A stretch of DNA of 64,000 nt from Alloscardovia macacae (lineage in GTDB: Bacteria > Actinomycetota > Actinomycetes > Actinomycetales > Bifidobacteriaceae): the NCBI RefSeq assembly GCF_002259705.1, contig NZ_MWWT01000008.1, forward strand, positions 1 through 64,000. The letters are read 5' to 3'. Below the pieces are notes generated by a model. That model did not search any database. It was not told the origin of the DNA and saw only the letters and a program-made list of their open reading frames with translations. The translations under genes were made by a program, and so were the position numbers. Every line of letters begins with the position of its first letter. Positions within the stretch are counted from its first letter, which is position 1. Below are positions 49,615-59,101 of this stretch, piece by piece.

Positions 49615-52600
49615 CTATGCGTTCAGGGAACGGAGGAATTGAGCCTGCTCGAGAGCGCTCATCTGGCCATCCTCGCCATCCAGCGACTCCCTGACCGCCT
49701 GAATGCGCGCTGCAGCTACAGCCAGCGTACGCCCGGCCACGAAAAGGTCGGAATCTACAGAAGCCTGCGCAGCCGCATCCATCAGATCAGCAGCCTGCGT
49801 AAACGGCCACATGTCGATGCCGAAGTATTCGAGCGCGTCGGACGCCTCGTCCAGGTTCTCCGGCAGCGCGATGTCCTGCGAGCGCGCACGGTCCATGAGC
49901 TCGTCGAGCTCCTGACGCGCGCCCGGCACGGTAGACTCGCTGATGGCCATGGCGAACATGTAGCACGCGGCTGCCTCTTCGAACCTATCCTGCATCCACG
50001 CCGCAAACGCCATACGGTAGTACGCGTACGCAGCATCGTCTTTATCCAGCGCCACCCTCAGAGCGTTACTGGCCGCCGCGAAGGAGGACTCCCAGTCTTC
50101 AGCCTCCGCGAGCATCACGGACAAACGCAGATGCGGCAGCGGATACACCGGAGCATAACGCACCGCAGCATTCAGATGCTTCAGCGCTGCCTCACGCTCA
50201 CCCATATGACTGAGCACTTCCACCATCTCCATATGGCACTGGAAAAGCGTGTCCGGGATGAGCACGAGCTTTTCGCCCGGCGTGATGAAGAACTGGTTAT
50301 ACACCACGCGTTCGGCGTACGAGTTAAAGTACAGCGGCACGCGCCCGTCCGCGCTGAAAAGTGCGTCGAGGCTCTCGAGCTTCTCGTTCATCGCGGCGAG
50401 AGCTTCTGACGGTTTTCCGCTCATAAACGTCTCGCGCGAGCTCGTGCGCACGTCCTCGAGCTCCTGCTGAAGCGTGAAGCGCGTGCGGTCTATGCTCTGC
50501 CCATCGATGACGTTCGTCACGTACGCGTCCTTATGGCCGCTGAGCTCCGGGTCGTGCAGATCATCTATATACTGTGCGATGGCCTGTGCGCGCTCGGGGA
50601 CGCTGAGCGCCGGACCCTCGGCCAGCTGCGCGATGTCCTCCTGGGCGCGTTCCAGAACGTCCGAGCGCTGGATAGCCAGATCCGTGATGCTCTCCGCGCC
50701 GAGGAAGGCCGCGGCTTGCTTCGTGAGTACCGCGCGCGAGATTTCCGGCTCGTCCTGAGCGCCGGCCGGCGTGAACGCCGCGTCGCGCAGGTCGAGCGTC
50801 GTGGTGATCTGCGAGAGGATGCCGTTTTCGTCCGGCTTCACGTTCGCATCGAAGGCCGCGTAGAAGCTGTACGGGTCGGTGAGGCCTTCTTTTTTGGCCA
50901 ATTCTACAAACGTCTCGCGGTCGAACTCCACCGCTGCGACGGTGGTATTCAGAGCGGTCTTCCGGATGAGGTCGAGAGGGTCTCCTGGTCCCGAGAAGAT
51001 GCTCATCTGGATGCCGTCGGCCACCTGAACGCTCGGCATGAGATCATCCTCAGGATGCTGACTGCTTTCTGCTCCGAGCATTTGCCCGAACGCTTCATTC
51101 ACTTCCTCATCGCTCATCCGGTTCGGTTCGTCCGCAGCGCGGAAGGCATCTATCTCCTCTTCAGAGAAATCTGCCGACCGCATGATGTCCATAAACTGTG
51201 CCATCTCATACGTATCTTCTTTATCCTGCGCGTCCACGCCCGAGGTGGCATCCTTCGGCTTCGCGTGGCCCCGGCCTGGTACGGTGTTTTGCTCAGAATG
51301 CACAGAAGAACTGGCGGAGCTCGCATCCTCGCTACTGGCGCTCGGATGCTGGCGCTGCTCGACTCCCATCTGATTCAGAGCACGAAGAAGCAGAGAGAAG
51401 ACTGTAGGATCGCGGTCTTGAATGTCTTCAGCACCATCCAGCGTGTCGATGCGCACAGCCACTTTCTCTATCTCCTCGCTCGCTCCGAAAGCCAGAGCTG
51501 CGAGCATAATGCCCACACGCAGGTTATACCGAGCACTCATCTGAGCGCGCTCGAGGGGAGAAATATCCACCCATTCGAGTTTCTGTGGGTCGTAGCGACG
51601 CTCAGGCATGCCTGTGGAGGCCAGCGACGTAAAGTCGATGATGGCCTGATGACTCCCCTTCACATCGGCACGAAAGTCGATGTCACTGCGGATAGGCAGG
51701 CGAATGTGTGCGAAAAGCGTGGCCAGCGTCTGGCGGTAGAGCCACTGGCTGGATGGGCGTTCTTTTTTCACTACTCCCGAGTGTCTGCCGAGTCGCTGAG
51801 CTGTCTGATGTGCAGCCTTCATCAATGGGTATACGGCATTTATCTCTGCTATGTTTTCTAAGCGAAGTGCAGCGTTCTGTCCATCCTGGTGACGGCGCTG
51901 CTCAGCGTAGAATTGGCCTAACCATGCAGAGGCAAACGAGGTCTCCTCCGTCACGCGACCGTCCGCATGCTCGAAACGCAGCATCGGGAACGCATCCGGA
52001 TCATCCACGCCATTCGTGGGAAGCGTGCTCAGTGCGTCGAAAGCCGGATTCTCGAGCAGATCAGCACTGAGCTTCGCCACGTACGGCAGCGAAATCATGT
52101 CCTCCGTAGGCGTGAAATCATAATGATAATTATTCTCTATCACGCTACTAACCGCAGTAAAACGGTTCAGATTCGTCTCGATACGCAGCGTCTTCAGCGC
52201 AGTCTGGAAGTCCACGCCGTTACGCGAATGGAGGTAGTACAGGTGCGAGCGCGGATTCGTCATGAGCTCGAGATTCTCCTGCGCATGCTTCGCCTCGAGA
52301 CGCGGAATGCGTTCGAGCGCTCCCGACTCACGCATCATGTGCGTAAAGTACTCTTCGAGTCCAGTGACCCTCAGCCCCGCCGCACGCGCGCGCTCCGAGT
52401 CCGCCACGGAACGACGGATAGCACTCAGTGGCGCCTGCTGACGAAGCCGGCGGTAGATGTTCGACGTGCCGAAACCCATGACACTAATCACGTCTGCGGC
52501 CAGAGTAGGCTGCGCGTACGCCACGAAGTATGCGAGAACCATGGCGTCCTTATACTCGAGGTTCGCACTGGCCTGAGGACTGAGCGCATTCGAGCGTAAC

Positions 52601-53172
52601 TGCTCGAAGGTGTAGCGCGAGGTGTGACGCGTGGCGCGTGCGAGGCTCTGAAGAGTCTTCTGCGCAGAAGACTCTTTCGGTGATGATGCTTCAGAGAGAA
52701 GCTCATCCTCCACGCGCATCCACGAGGACAGCCAGCGCAAGCGCCCATCCTCACTGCGCGCGATGACCGAGCCGTGGTAGACGGGCAGAAGGAACGAATT
52801 CGTCTCGCTCGGGCTCGCCTTCAGGAAACGATACGCATGAACGTGTCCGTCTCCCTCGCTGACTACACGCACACGCGGCTCCGCGTTCGTCAAGTCATCC
52901 TCGATGTGCGCCGTCTCGTAGATGGCACCAAACATACTGGCCACTGCCACTGGCACGAAAGTATCTTCCGGCGTGAAGATGCCGAGGGCCACGCGGTTCT
53001 TCGTCATGCGCAGCGGGTCATGCATCCATCCCACGCGGAAGGTATGCTCCCCGAGCTTCACTTCGGTGAGCATGTGACGCGCGGTAAAGAACCTCACGGG
53101 GTGTTCCTCGTGAGCCCACGGAAATGTCTCAGTAATACGGGGCATCAGTGCAGTAGTTTTTCGGTCAGGCAT
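49615..53172 (-). CDS. Very large TPR-like protein, unknown function
   Basis: A protein of about 1,185 residues without signal peptide or membrane segment. The N-terminal 630 residues are mixed helix/strand with no motif I know. A Ser/Asp/Glu-rich, probably disordered part (about 640-690) joins them to a helical C-terminal half whose last 250 residues form TPR-like repeats (ALKHLNAAVRYAPVYPLPHLRLSVMLAEAEDW; AYYRMAFAAWMQDRFEEAAACYMFAMAI). It follows the ligA start by 26 nt and is likely transcribed with it. The start is uncertain: GAGGT touches the ATG at 53172, and a GTG at 53208 has no ribosome site. Confidence 0.8.
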   Translation of the reverse strand: MPDRKTTALMPRITETFPWAHEEHPVRFFTARHMLTEVKLGEHTFRVGWMHDPLRMTKNRVALGIFTPEDTFVPVAVASMFGAIYETAHIEDDLTNAEPRVRVVSEGDGHVHAYRFLKASPSETNSFLLPVYHGSVIARSEDGRLRWLSSWMRVEDELLSEASSPKESSAQKTLQSLARATRHTSRYTFEQLRSNALSPQASANLEYKDAMVLAYFVAYAQPTLAADVISVMGFGTSNIYRRLRQQAPLSAIRRSVADSERARAAGLRVTGLEEYFTHMMRESGALERIPRLEAKHAQENLELMTNPRSHLYYLHSRNGVDFQTALKTLRIETNLNRFTAVSSVIENNYHYDFTPTEDMISLPYVAKLSADLLENPAFDALSTLPTNGVDDPDAFPMLRFEHADGRVTEETSFASAWLGQFYAEQRRHQDGQNAALRLENIAEINAVYPLMKAAHQTAQRLGRHSGVVKKERPSSQWLYRQTLATLFAHIRLPIRSDIDFRADVKGSHQAIIDFTSLASTGMPERRYDPQKLEWVDISPLERAQMSARYNLRVGIMLAALAFGASEEIEKVAVRIDTLDGAEDIQDRDPTVFSLLLRALNQMGVEQRQHPSASSEDASSASSSVHSEQNTVPGRGHAKPKDATSGVDAQDKEDTYEMAQFMDIMRSADFSEEEIDAFRAADEPNRMSDEEVNEAFGQMLGAESSQHPEDDLMPSVQVADGIQMSIFSGPGDPLDLIRKTALNTTVAAVEFDRETFVELAKKEGLTDPYSFYAAFDANVKPDENGILSQITTTLDLRDAAFTPAGAQDEPEISRAVLTKQAAAFLGAESITDLAIQRSDVLERAQEDIAQLAEGPALSVPERAQAIAQYIDDLHDPELSGHKDAYVTNVIDGQSIDRTRFTLQQELEDVRTSSRETFMSGKPSEALAAMNEKLESLDALFSADGRVPLYFNSYAERVVYNQFFITPGEKLVLIPDTLFQCHMEMVEVLSHMGEREAALKHLNAAVRYAPVYPLPHLRLSVMLAEAEDWESSFAAASNALRVALDKDDAAYAYYRMAFAAWMQDRFEEAAACYMFAMAISESTVPGARQELDELMDRARSQDIALPENLDEASDALEYFGIDMWPFTQAADLMDAAAQASVDSDLFVAGRTLAVAAARIQAVRESLDGEDGQMSALEQAQFLRSLNA

Positions 53173-53311
53173 ACCTCTAGTGTCCCAAATCTGCATGACA
53201 TGCGCCACGCAGTGTGCTGGGAGAAAAAGTGGCGGCAGGAAGGGCTCAGGGAGCGCGGGAGAGGCTCATGAGCCGTGCCGACGCCGCTGCTCATTCTTCC
53301 ACTCGTCGCCA

Positions 53312-53327
53312 TAAAATACTTCCTATG
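53312..53327 (+). promoter_or_regulatory. Leaderless-type -10 box
   Basis: TAAAAT (53312-53317) ends 7 nt before the ATG at 53325. Confidence 0.45.
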
Positions 53328-55490
53328 ACCAGCAGCAGGAACCGGACAGCGCTTTTCGCACTCGTATGCGCCATCATCCTCGTCACACTCGAGGTGGCCG
53401 TCTTTAACATAGGCACATGGCTCTCCCCTGCTGCGAATGCGGCGGTGACCTGCCAGCTGAGTGAGCTCAGCAGCCGCACCAGCACGCAGTCCAGCCACAG
53501 CTCCTGCACCTCCACCCTCGACGGCGCGAGCCTGAACGACGGTATCCTCACCATACACGACTTCGGCGCCACGCTCACGCTCACCGTGCCGAAAGACGCC
53601 GCCGACCGCGGTATCCGTACGCTGTCGTTCACTCCTGGACAGCCGGGACAAAACACTACGAGAAGCGGCACCTCCTCATCGTCGGAAAAGACTGCCTCAT
53701 CCTTCTTCTCCTCCCTGACTATCGGCGAAAAAACCGTAACCTTACGCGCAGACCGCCCCACCTTCGTCTTCCTCCCCGAGACTGTCACGAACCAGATCCG
53801 CCAGAGTGGCCATCTCACTCTTCACTTCCTCAGCGGGTCGCAGAGCACACCGTCCCTGGACCAGAACACCCCCACGCGCATTCCGCTGAGCTCCATCACG
53901 CTGAACGCGCGCAAGCCCTTTCACATCAGTCTCACGCGTCTGACGCTCCTCGCCATCATCGCTGCCCTCGTCTGGGCTCTGCGCCCACGCTCACGGCTTC
54001 ACGCCACCGTCCTCGACCCGAGCTCGAGAGTTCAGAAGCTCGCTTTCTGGCTGCTCTTCGCGGCGCCCATCGCCATCCTGAGCCTCGTTCAAGTGGCAAA
54101 TAACGGCTTCTTCGTCGGCACTGACCAGTGGCACGATACGCATAATTACATCTACTCCTACCGCCACTATATCCTCGTGGCGGAAAGCATTCTCGAAGGC
54201 CACCCGTGGGTGAACCTCCCTGTCGATCCCGCGTTTGACGCCCTCGCGAACCCCTATGATCCGCAGCTGAGGAATACCATTCTCGCTCAGGATCCTACGC
54301 CGCACATCTACTGGGATTTCGCGTTTTATAACCATCACTGGTATTCGTACTTCGGTGTCCTTCCTGCCCTCGCCTTTTATCTGCCATTCCATGCCATCTT
54401 CGACCAGTGGCCGTCCATTTTTACCATTATTCTGCCGCTCATGGCCGCGTCCATCATCCTCCTGAGCGCTACCACCATCCGCTTTATTCATCGCTACTTC
54501 CCGGAGGCGAGCGTAGCGCATAGCATTATCGCGATTATCACGCTGCTCATCGGGCTGAATTTCCTGCCGCTCGTAGCAGCCACCACTATCTATGTGGTCG
54601 CGTTTTCGAGCGCTCTGTTCGTCTCCTCACTGGGACTGTTTATCTGGATGCGCGTCTCGCCGGAGCGTTCGAAGCGCGAGAACCGCATCCGCATGGCCGC
54701 CGGCTCGCTCCTCCTCGCGCTGAGCGTGGCCTGCCGCCCCACCTTCATCTTCATGGCCATCCTCGTGCTGCCTATCTTCCTCGAGCTCGTCTGGGGTACG
54801 CGCCTGCTCGACGTCGCGCGCGAGGCTCTCGTCTGCATTCTTCCGGCTGTGCTCGGGCTTCTGCCTGCGCTCTGGTATAACGTCTGGCGTTTTGGTTCTG
54901 TGTTCAATTTCGGCGCACAGTACCAGATCACCGTCACCGACATGCGTCACCTCCACCCCACCTGGCTCGCCACACTCGAAGGCATGGGATACTACCTCTT
55001 TACGCCTCTGCACTTTAACCCGAATGCGCCCTACCTCGAAACGCCACACATCCTCACAAGTACGTGGATTCACCGAGAGACCATCATCGCAGGCTTCTTC
55101 GTCTTTACTCCCGTGGTCTTCGTAGCACTGCTCAGTGTGCTCCTGCCATCTGTGCGACGCGCACTGAAGCCTCGATTCCTGTGGCTCTATCCTGTGTGTG
55201 GCACGCTCATGGGACTGTTCCTGTGCATGTTCATCACACGCAGCGGAGGCCTCGCCTGGAGATACTACATCGATTTCTCCTGGGCCTTCGTCTTCGGATC
55301 CTTCGCTCCGCTGATGGCGCTCCTCGTTCAGAAGAAAAAGCGTAGCACGTGGCTCTTCGCGGGGCTTACCATCTACCAGGTGCTTGTCCTTCTCCTCACC
55401 GTGTTCATAGGAAATCGATTTGACACGCTGACCCAGTATGCGCCGAGCATCTGGTCTAGTGTGACGGATGCTCTGACTCTTCTTCCTTAG
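53325..55490 (+). CDS. Large polytopic membrane protein, GT-C glycosyltransferase-like
   Basis: A 721-residue membrane protein. After an N-terminal anchor (ALFALVCAIILVTLEVAVF) comes an outside region of about 190 residues, rich in Ser/Thr, then about ten membrane segments. The layout, and the loop after the third membrane segment with DPTPHIYWDFAFYNHHWYSYFG, resemble GT-C glycosyltransferases that use polyprenyl-phosphate sugars; no exact family is recognised. I chose the ATG at 53325 on the -10 spacing; an ATG at 53268 preceded by GGGAGAGG is a serious alternative (19 residues longer). Its end overlaps the convergent FUSC gene by 35 nt. Confidence 0.78.
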   Translation: MTSSRNRTALFALVCAIILVTLEVAVFNIGTWLSPAANAAVTCQLSELSSRTSTQSSHSSCTSTLDGASLNDGILTIHDFGATLTLTVPKDAADRGIRTLSFTPGQPGQNTTRSGTSSSSEKTASSFFSSLTIGEKTVTLRADRPTFVFLPETVTNQIRQSGHLTLHFLSGSQSTPSLDQNTPTRIPLSSITLNARKPFHISLTRLTLLAIIAALVWALRPRSRLHATVLDPSSRVQKLAFWLLFAAPIAILSLVQVANNGFFVGTDQWHDTHNYIYSYRHYILVAESILEGHPWVNLPVDPAFDALANPYDPQLRNTILAQDPTPHIYWDFAFYNHHWYSYFGVLPALAFYLPFHAIFDQWPSIFTIILPLMAASIILLSATTIRFIHRYFPEASVAHSIIAIITLLIGLNFLPLVAATTIYVVAFSSALFVSSLGLFIWMRVSPERSKRENRIRMAAGSLLLALSVACRPTFIFMAILVLPIFLELVWGTRLLDVAREALVCILPAVLGLLPALWYNVWRFGSVFNFGAQYQITVTDMRHLHPTWLATLEGMGYYLFTPLHFNPNAPYLETPHILTSTWIHRETIIAGFFVFTPVVFVALLSVLLPSVRRALKPRFLWLYPVCGTLMGLFLCMFITRSGGLAWRYYIDFSWAFVFGSFAPLMALLVQKKKRSTWLFAGLTIYQVLVLLLTVFIGNRFDTLTQYAPSIWSSVTDALTLLP

Positions 55491-56067
55491 CTTCAGCGAG
55501 CTTTCTCTGCTCGCGGTAAGATTCTATGGCCATCTCCGTGTGTGCCCAGAGCGTGGTGATGACCACGCTGAGGAGGACTCCAGCCACAGTGCCCAGCAGG
55601 CGGAAGATAGCGTAGAGGACGCGGTCTTCGCCGAACTGGACGAGCATGACGAGAGCCAGAGAGATCATGGTTATCTTCCACGAACCCGATGGCAGCTTAA
55701 AGACATAAAAGAGCGAGCCGATGAGGATAATGGCAGTGAATGCGAGGCCCACGAAGATGTACGGGTTTCCGCCGAAGTGGTCATCGATGATGACCACGAG
55801 CAGTCCAGACAAGCCACCGAACATCGTGCCTATGAGACGACGCCATCCGAGCTTGCGCGCTTCCTTTCGGTCTATCTGCGTGCACACCACCACTGCGGTA
55901 GCCATGGGGGTGGTGAAGTAATGGATGGTGAAAAGCGAGACCACCGCTACGATGGCTATGCCCACAGCCACTTCTATCTCCAGCGTGGTGACGCGAGGAC
56001 GGTGGACATGGTCGGTCAGCTTATCCAAGTAGCCGAGAATGCGGTTTCGGATGGTGGGCTCACTCAT
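55456..56067 (-). CDS. FUSC-family (aromatic acid exporter-like) membrane protein
   Basis: A 203-residue membrane protein with about five to six segments (LEIEVAVGIAIVAVVSLFTIHYF; LIGTMFGGLSGLLVVIID; IFVGLAFTAIILIGSLFYVF). The motif ARKLGWRRLIGTMFGG is typical of FUSC/DUF939 proteins (R.IGT..GG). It ends in a charged tail. It is a single half-domain rather than the long exporter; function unknown. It follows the aminotransferase-ppgK unit by 2 nt. Confidence 0.82.
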   Translation of the reverse strand: MSEPTIRNRILGYLDKLTDHVHRPRVTTLEIEVAVGIAIVAVVSLFTIHYFTTPMATAVVVCTQIDRKEARKLGWRRLIGTMFGGLSGLLVVIIDDHFGGNPYIFVGLAFTAIILIGSLFYVFKLPSGSWKITMISLALVMLVQFGEDRVLYAIFRLLGTVAGVLLSVVITTLWAHTEMAIESYREQRKLAEAKEEESEHPSH

Positions 56068-56069
56068 AA

Positions 56070-57245
56070 TCAGAAGAGAAGACTTTCTAGGACGCGGAGA
56101 GTTTCTTCCATCATATACCGGAAAGAGGAAGATTCTGGCAGAAGGGACACAGCCATATACCCTGGCGTCTCGAAGTCGAAGAAGTATCCCGGAGCACTCA
56201 TGGCATGAGCCTGCTCGAGAAGAGCTAACCCAAGCTCGTCATCATCGATGCTCGCCGGATAGCGCAGGAGCGCACTCCATCCGCCCTCAGTGCGTAGTAC
56301 AGAGACCACACCGGAGGTATCCGAGACGAGATAATTCTGCAGCCACGCGAGGTTCTCCGCACAGCGCTGGCGAATGCGAGCAGTCTGAGCATCTGCCTGC
56401 TGAAGCAGCGGCGGAATCTCTCGCGAAACGAGCGAGGACATGGGCAGGAAGTCATCCGCTATCATGTCGAGACGTCTCTGCGCTTCAGTCACCTCCGCAG
56501 AAGGCCCACTCACATAAATCCAGCCCACTTTCACATCCGGAGCGCCCAGCATCTTCGAGAACCCATCGAGTGCGAAGGTGAGAACGCGGCTCTCTCCCAC
56601 GAAACGCGAGCGACCGGGAAAAGCGTCGAGAGGAAAATCATAAAAGACCTCATCAGCGATGATGGCCACCCCATACTTCTCACACAGGTCCAGAATCCGC
56701 GCACGCTCTTCGGCTTTCACATACGACTGAGTCGGATTATTCGGATTAATGAGAACGATAGCCTTCACCGGATGAGGCGTGTCGTAGTAGCGGGAGAATT
56801 GGCCTTCGATGTCTGCATAATCGATGGTCCACGAGCCGTCGTAGCGCAGACGGTACGGCACAGCCTCAGCCGCCGTCAGCGCGCAAATCGACTCGATGAG
56901 CGGGTAGCCGGGCTGCGGAAAAAGCACGCGGTCACCCGCGTCGCACAGCAGCATGGTCAGCCACGCGTAGGCCTGCGAGGTCGAATCCAGCAGATACAGC
57001 CGCTCAGCGTCCACCACACGCCCGTAGCGCACACTCAAAAACGAGGCCAGCGCACGGCGAGCCTCCTCAGAGCCGCGAGCGCGCGCAGCATAGCGAAAGT
57101 CCGCTCCATGCACGCTGAGGCCCGCATGCGTGGGATTCGAATCATTCAGAGCATGCACACGAACGCCCTGAACTGCGAGCTGCTCAGAGCGCGCAGTCAG
57201 GGCATTCAGCGTCATATCTCCCGTACGGTGAGAAAAATGGTACAT
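56070..57245 (-). CDS. Class I/II PLP aminotransferase
   Basis: A 391-residue fold-type I aminotransferase. Landmarks: VLFPQPGYPLIES near residue 107, LINPNNPTQSYV (NNPTG-like; here Gln replaces Gly), IIADEVFYDFPL, and the PLP lysine in LDGFSKMLGAPDVKVGWI near residue 232. Substrate cannot be assigned; similar proteins are annotated as alanine/aspartate-type aminotransferases. Only one nt separates it from ppgK, so they are cotranscribed. It has no leader peptide. Confidence 0.87.
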   Translation of the reverse strand: MYHFSHRTGDMTLNALTARSEQLAVQGVRVHALNDSNPTHAGLSVHGADFRYAARARGSEEARRALASFLSVRYGRVVDAERLYLLDSTSQAYAWLTMLLCDAGDRVLFPQPGYPLIESICALTAAEAVPYRLRYDGSWTIDYADIEGQFSRYYDTPHPVKAIVLINPNNPTQSYVKAEERARILDLCEKYGVAIIADEVFYDFPLDAFPGRSRFVGESRVLTFALDGFSKMLGAPDVKVGWIYVSGPSAEVTEAQRRLDMIADDFLPMSSLVSREIPPLLQQADAQTARIRQRCAENLAWLQNYLVSDTSGVVSVLRTEGGWSALLRYPASIDDDELGLALLEQAHAMSAPGYFFDFETPGYMAVSLLPESSSFRYMMEETLRVLESLLF

Positions 57246-57246
57246 T

Positions 57247-58005
57247 TTACTCCTGGACGGACGCGTAATATGCCGCGCCCACGATGCCCGCGTCGTTCAA
57301 AAGCGCGGCCGGAACGATAGGCGTCTGAATGTTTATAAACTCGAAGAACTTCTCGCTCTTCTTCGACACACCGCCGCCGACCACGAAGACGTCCGGACTG
57401 AAAAGCTTCTCCATAGTGGAGTAATACTTCGTCAGACGCTTACCCCACTTCTTCCACGTCAGCTCGTTCGCCGAACGGGCAGAATCCGCAGCATACTTTT
57501 CCGCATCCTTACCCTCAAGCTCGATGTGTCCGAGCTCAGTATTCGGCACAAGCACGCCATTCATAATGAGCGCCGTGCCGATGCCCGTGCCGAGCGTGGT
57601 AGCGATGACCAGGCCCTTCGTGTCCTTCGCTGCACCGAACTGGGCTTCGGCCAGGCCCGCCGCGTCCGCGTCATTCACCACATGCACGCGCCGACCCACA
57701 TGCTCGCTCATGAACGCATTCAAGTCCACGCCTATCCACGACTGGTCGAGATTCGCTATCCAGTCCAGCTTCTTTCCACGCTTGACCGGCGCTGGGAAGG
57801 CGATGCCCACTGGCGTGCCGTCGGAGACCTCATAATGGTCGAGAATCTGCTTTACGATGTCTGCTACCGCTTCTGGCGTGGAGACCTCTGGGGTAGGAAT
57901 GCGCAGGCGTTCGTCTGCGAACTTTCCATTTATGAGGTCCACGGGCGCTCCCTTAATGCCCGATCCGCCGATGTCTATGCCGAAAGCCTGTGCCGTCTCT
58001 ATCAT
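57247..58005 (-). CDS. ppgK: Polyphosphate/ATP glucokinase
   Basis: A 252-residue ROK-fold kinase that phosphorylates glucose with polyphosphate or ATP. The phosphate loop is FGIDIGGSGIKGAPVD (residues 8-23), the catalytic region VVNDADAAGLAE near residue 107, TTLGTGIGTALIMNG near residue 134, and HIELEGK. SANELTWKKWGKRL is a PPGK-specific segment. The ATG at 58005 has weakly defined upstream signals. It feeds glucose into the fructose-6-phosphate shunt. Confidence 0.94.
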   Translation of the reverse strand: MIETAQAFGIDIGGSGIKGAPVDLINGKFADERLRIPTPEVSTPEAVADIVKQILDHYEVSDGTPVGIAFPAPVKRGKKLDWIANLDQSWIGVDLNAFMSEHVGRRVHVVNDADAAGLAEAQFGAAKDTKGLVIATTLGTGIGTALIMNGVLVPNTELGHIELEGKDAEKYAADSARSANELTWKKWGKRLTKYYSTMEKLFSPDVFVVGGGVSKKSEKFFEFINIQTPIVPAALLNDAGIVGAAYYASVQE

Positions 58006-58119
58006 GAGGCACCTCCTCGAATTATTCGAATCTTCATCTCTGTTTGCTTCGTACTGTGCTTTTCCTCACACAGTGTTATCTTCCGCGCTCACCTCAGCCA
58101 GCGCTTCTGCCTTTATCAG

Positions 58120-58134
58120 TATAATGCAAGTATG
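58120..58134 (+). promoter_or_regulatory. Consensus -10 box, leaderless start
   Basis: A perfect TATAAT (58120-58125) ends 6 nt before the ATG at 58132; no ribosome site. Confidence 0.6.
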
Positions 58135-58980
58135 AGTACTACGCATTCACAAGTCATCGATGCCATTAATGTTCGTATCTCGAATCGCATCTACAGTCCA
58201 GACCTCATCGAAGAGGGTCTGCTCAGCCAGCTCACCCAGACCATGGATGCCATGAGCCTGCTGTCTGGTGTCCGCTTCACCTTCCTGGAGAACCATCCCG
58301 AGCTTTTCGCGCGCGTGGTCGAGGAGAAGGGCGAGTTCGTGGGAGCCGCGCACGTTATCCTCCTGAGCGGTCCGGCTGGGGATAAGGAAGCGCTGGAAAA
58401 GGCCGGTTTTTACGGCGAGCGGCTCGTGCTGGCCGCCACGCTCATGGGGCTGGCGACGAGCTGGATAGATAACAGTATCGATCTGGAGGGCGCGGCGCGG
58501 CTGGCTGGGCTGGGCGAGTCGGACGGCTCGTCGGACGGCTCGTCGGACGGCTCGTCGGAGGACGGCGCGGAAGTTCCGTATGCGGGCATCGTCGTGGGAT
58601 ATTTCGAGGACCAGGATCACGTGCTGAAGCTTTCGTACGAAGCACGCGCTCAGCTGCAGGCCACCCATCGCGGCGGTCAGAATCTGTCTGCCCTCGGCGG
58701 CGTCACGCCAGAGAGCCCGTCCTGGTACGTCAGCGCTATTACGGCTGTGACGAAGGCCCCGTTCCCCGCGCATAAGCAGCCTATCCGCTTCCTCCTCGCC
58801 GACGACGCGCGCTCGGTCCGCGCGTTCATCGACCCGGACTTTTCGCTTGGCGTCACGCGCGACTACCTCATCATGGGCATCGATAAGCTGCACGCTCAGA
58901 TAGGCGCGCACTCGGATGTCAATTCTTCCGTCTCCGGCGAGTGGTCCTGGGGAAATGGCGGAGCGTTTACTCTGAAGTAG
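58132..58980 (+). CDS. Nitroreductase-family protein (TM1586-like)
   Basis: A 282-residue protein in the nitroreductase superfamily, most like the FMN-free or atypical TM1586 group. It has two repeated halves: INVRISNRIYSPDLIEEGLL at the start, then GFYGERLVLAATLMGLATSWIDNS (typical helix), and in the second half VTPESPSWYVSAITAVTKAPFPAHKQP and GIDKLHAQIGAHS. A Ser/Asp/Gly-rich insert near residue 130-142 comes from a 12-bp tandem repeat. The frame is open far upstream, but the TATAAT 6 nt before 58132 and homology fix the start. Enzymatic role unknown. Confidence 0.82.
   Translation: MSTTHSQVIDAINVRISNRIYSPDLIEEGLLSQLTQTMDAMSLLSGVRFTFLENHPELFARVVEEKGEFVGAAHVILLSGPAGDKEALEKAGFYGERLVLAATLMGLATSWIDNSIDLEGAARLAGLGESDGSSDGSSDGSSEDGAEVPYAGIVVGYFEDQDHVLKLSYEARAQLQATHRGGQNLSALGGVTPESPSWYVSAITAVTKAPFPAHKQPIRFLLADDARSVRAFIDPDFSLGVTRDYLIMGIDKLHAQIGAHSDVNSSVSGEWSWGNGGAFTLK
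58519..58554. repeat. 12-bp tandem repeat in nitroreductase gene
   Basis: Three perfect copies of TCGGACGGCTCG, followed by a partial TCGGA; encodes repeated SDGS. Copy changes keep the frame. Confidence 0.9.
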
Positions 58981-58995
58981 GTGTCACGCTAGAAA

Positions 58996-59031
58996 AAGAG
59001 GGAGCTTCCGGGTGGAAGCTCCCTCTTTTTT
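58996..59031. terminator. Two-way terminator
   Basis: Stem AGAGGGAGCTTCC / GGAAGCTCCCTCT with a GGGT loop; T-runs on both strands (TTTTTT plus, CTTTTTC minus). It ends the nitroreductase gene and the adhesin gene. Confidence 0.9.
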
Positions 59032-59044
59032 CGTCCCCGAGGAC

Positions 59045-59099
59045 TCTGCGCGTGTTCTGCGTGTGTTCTGCGCGTGCTCTACACGTGGTCTACGAAGAA
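59045..59099. repeat. 11-bp tandem repeat after the adhesin gene
   Basis: Five degenerate units of TCTGCGCGTGT, phased at exactly 11 nt from 59045, lie between the terminator and the adhesin stop codon. Confidence 0.8.
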
Positions 59100-59101
59100 C
59101 T

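Noticed and set aside
57526-58131. Upstream extension of the nitroreductase-like frame
   Set aside because: It is antisense to ppgK, and a TATAAT lies just before the ATG at 58132.
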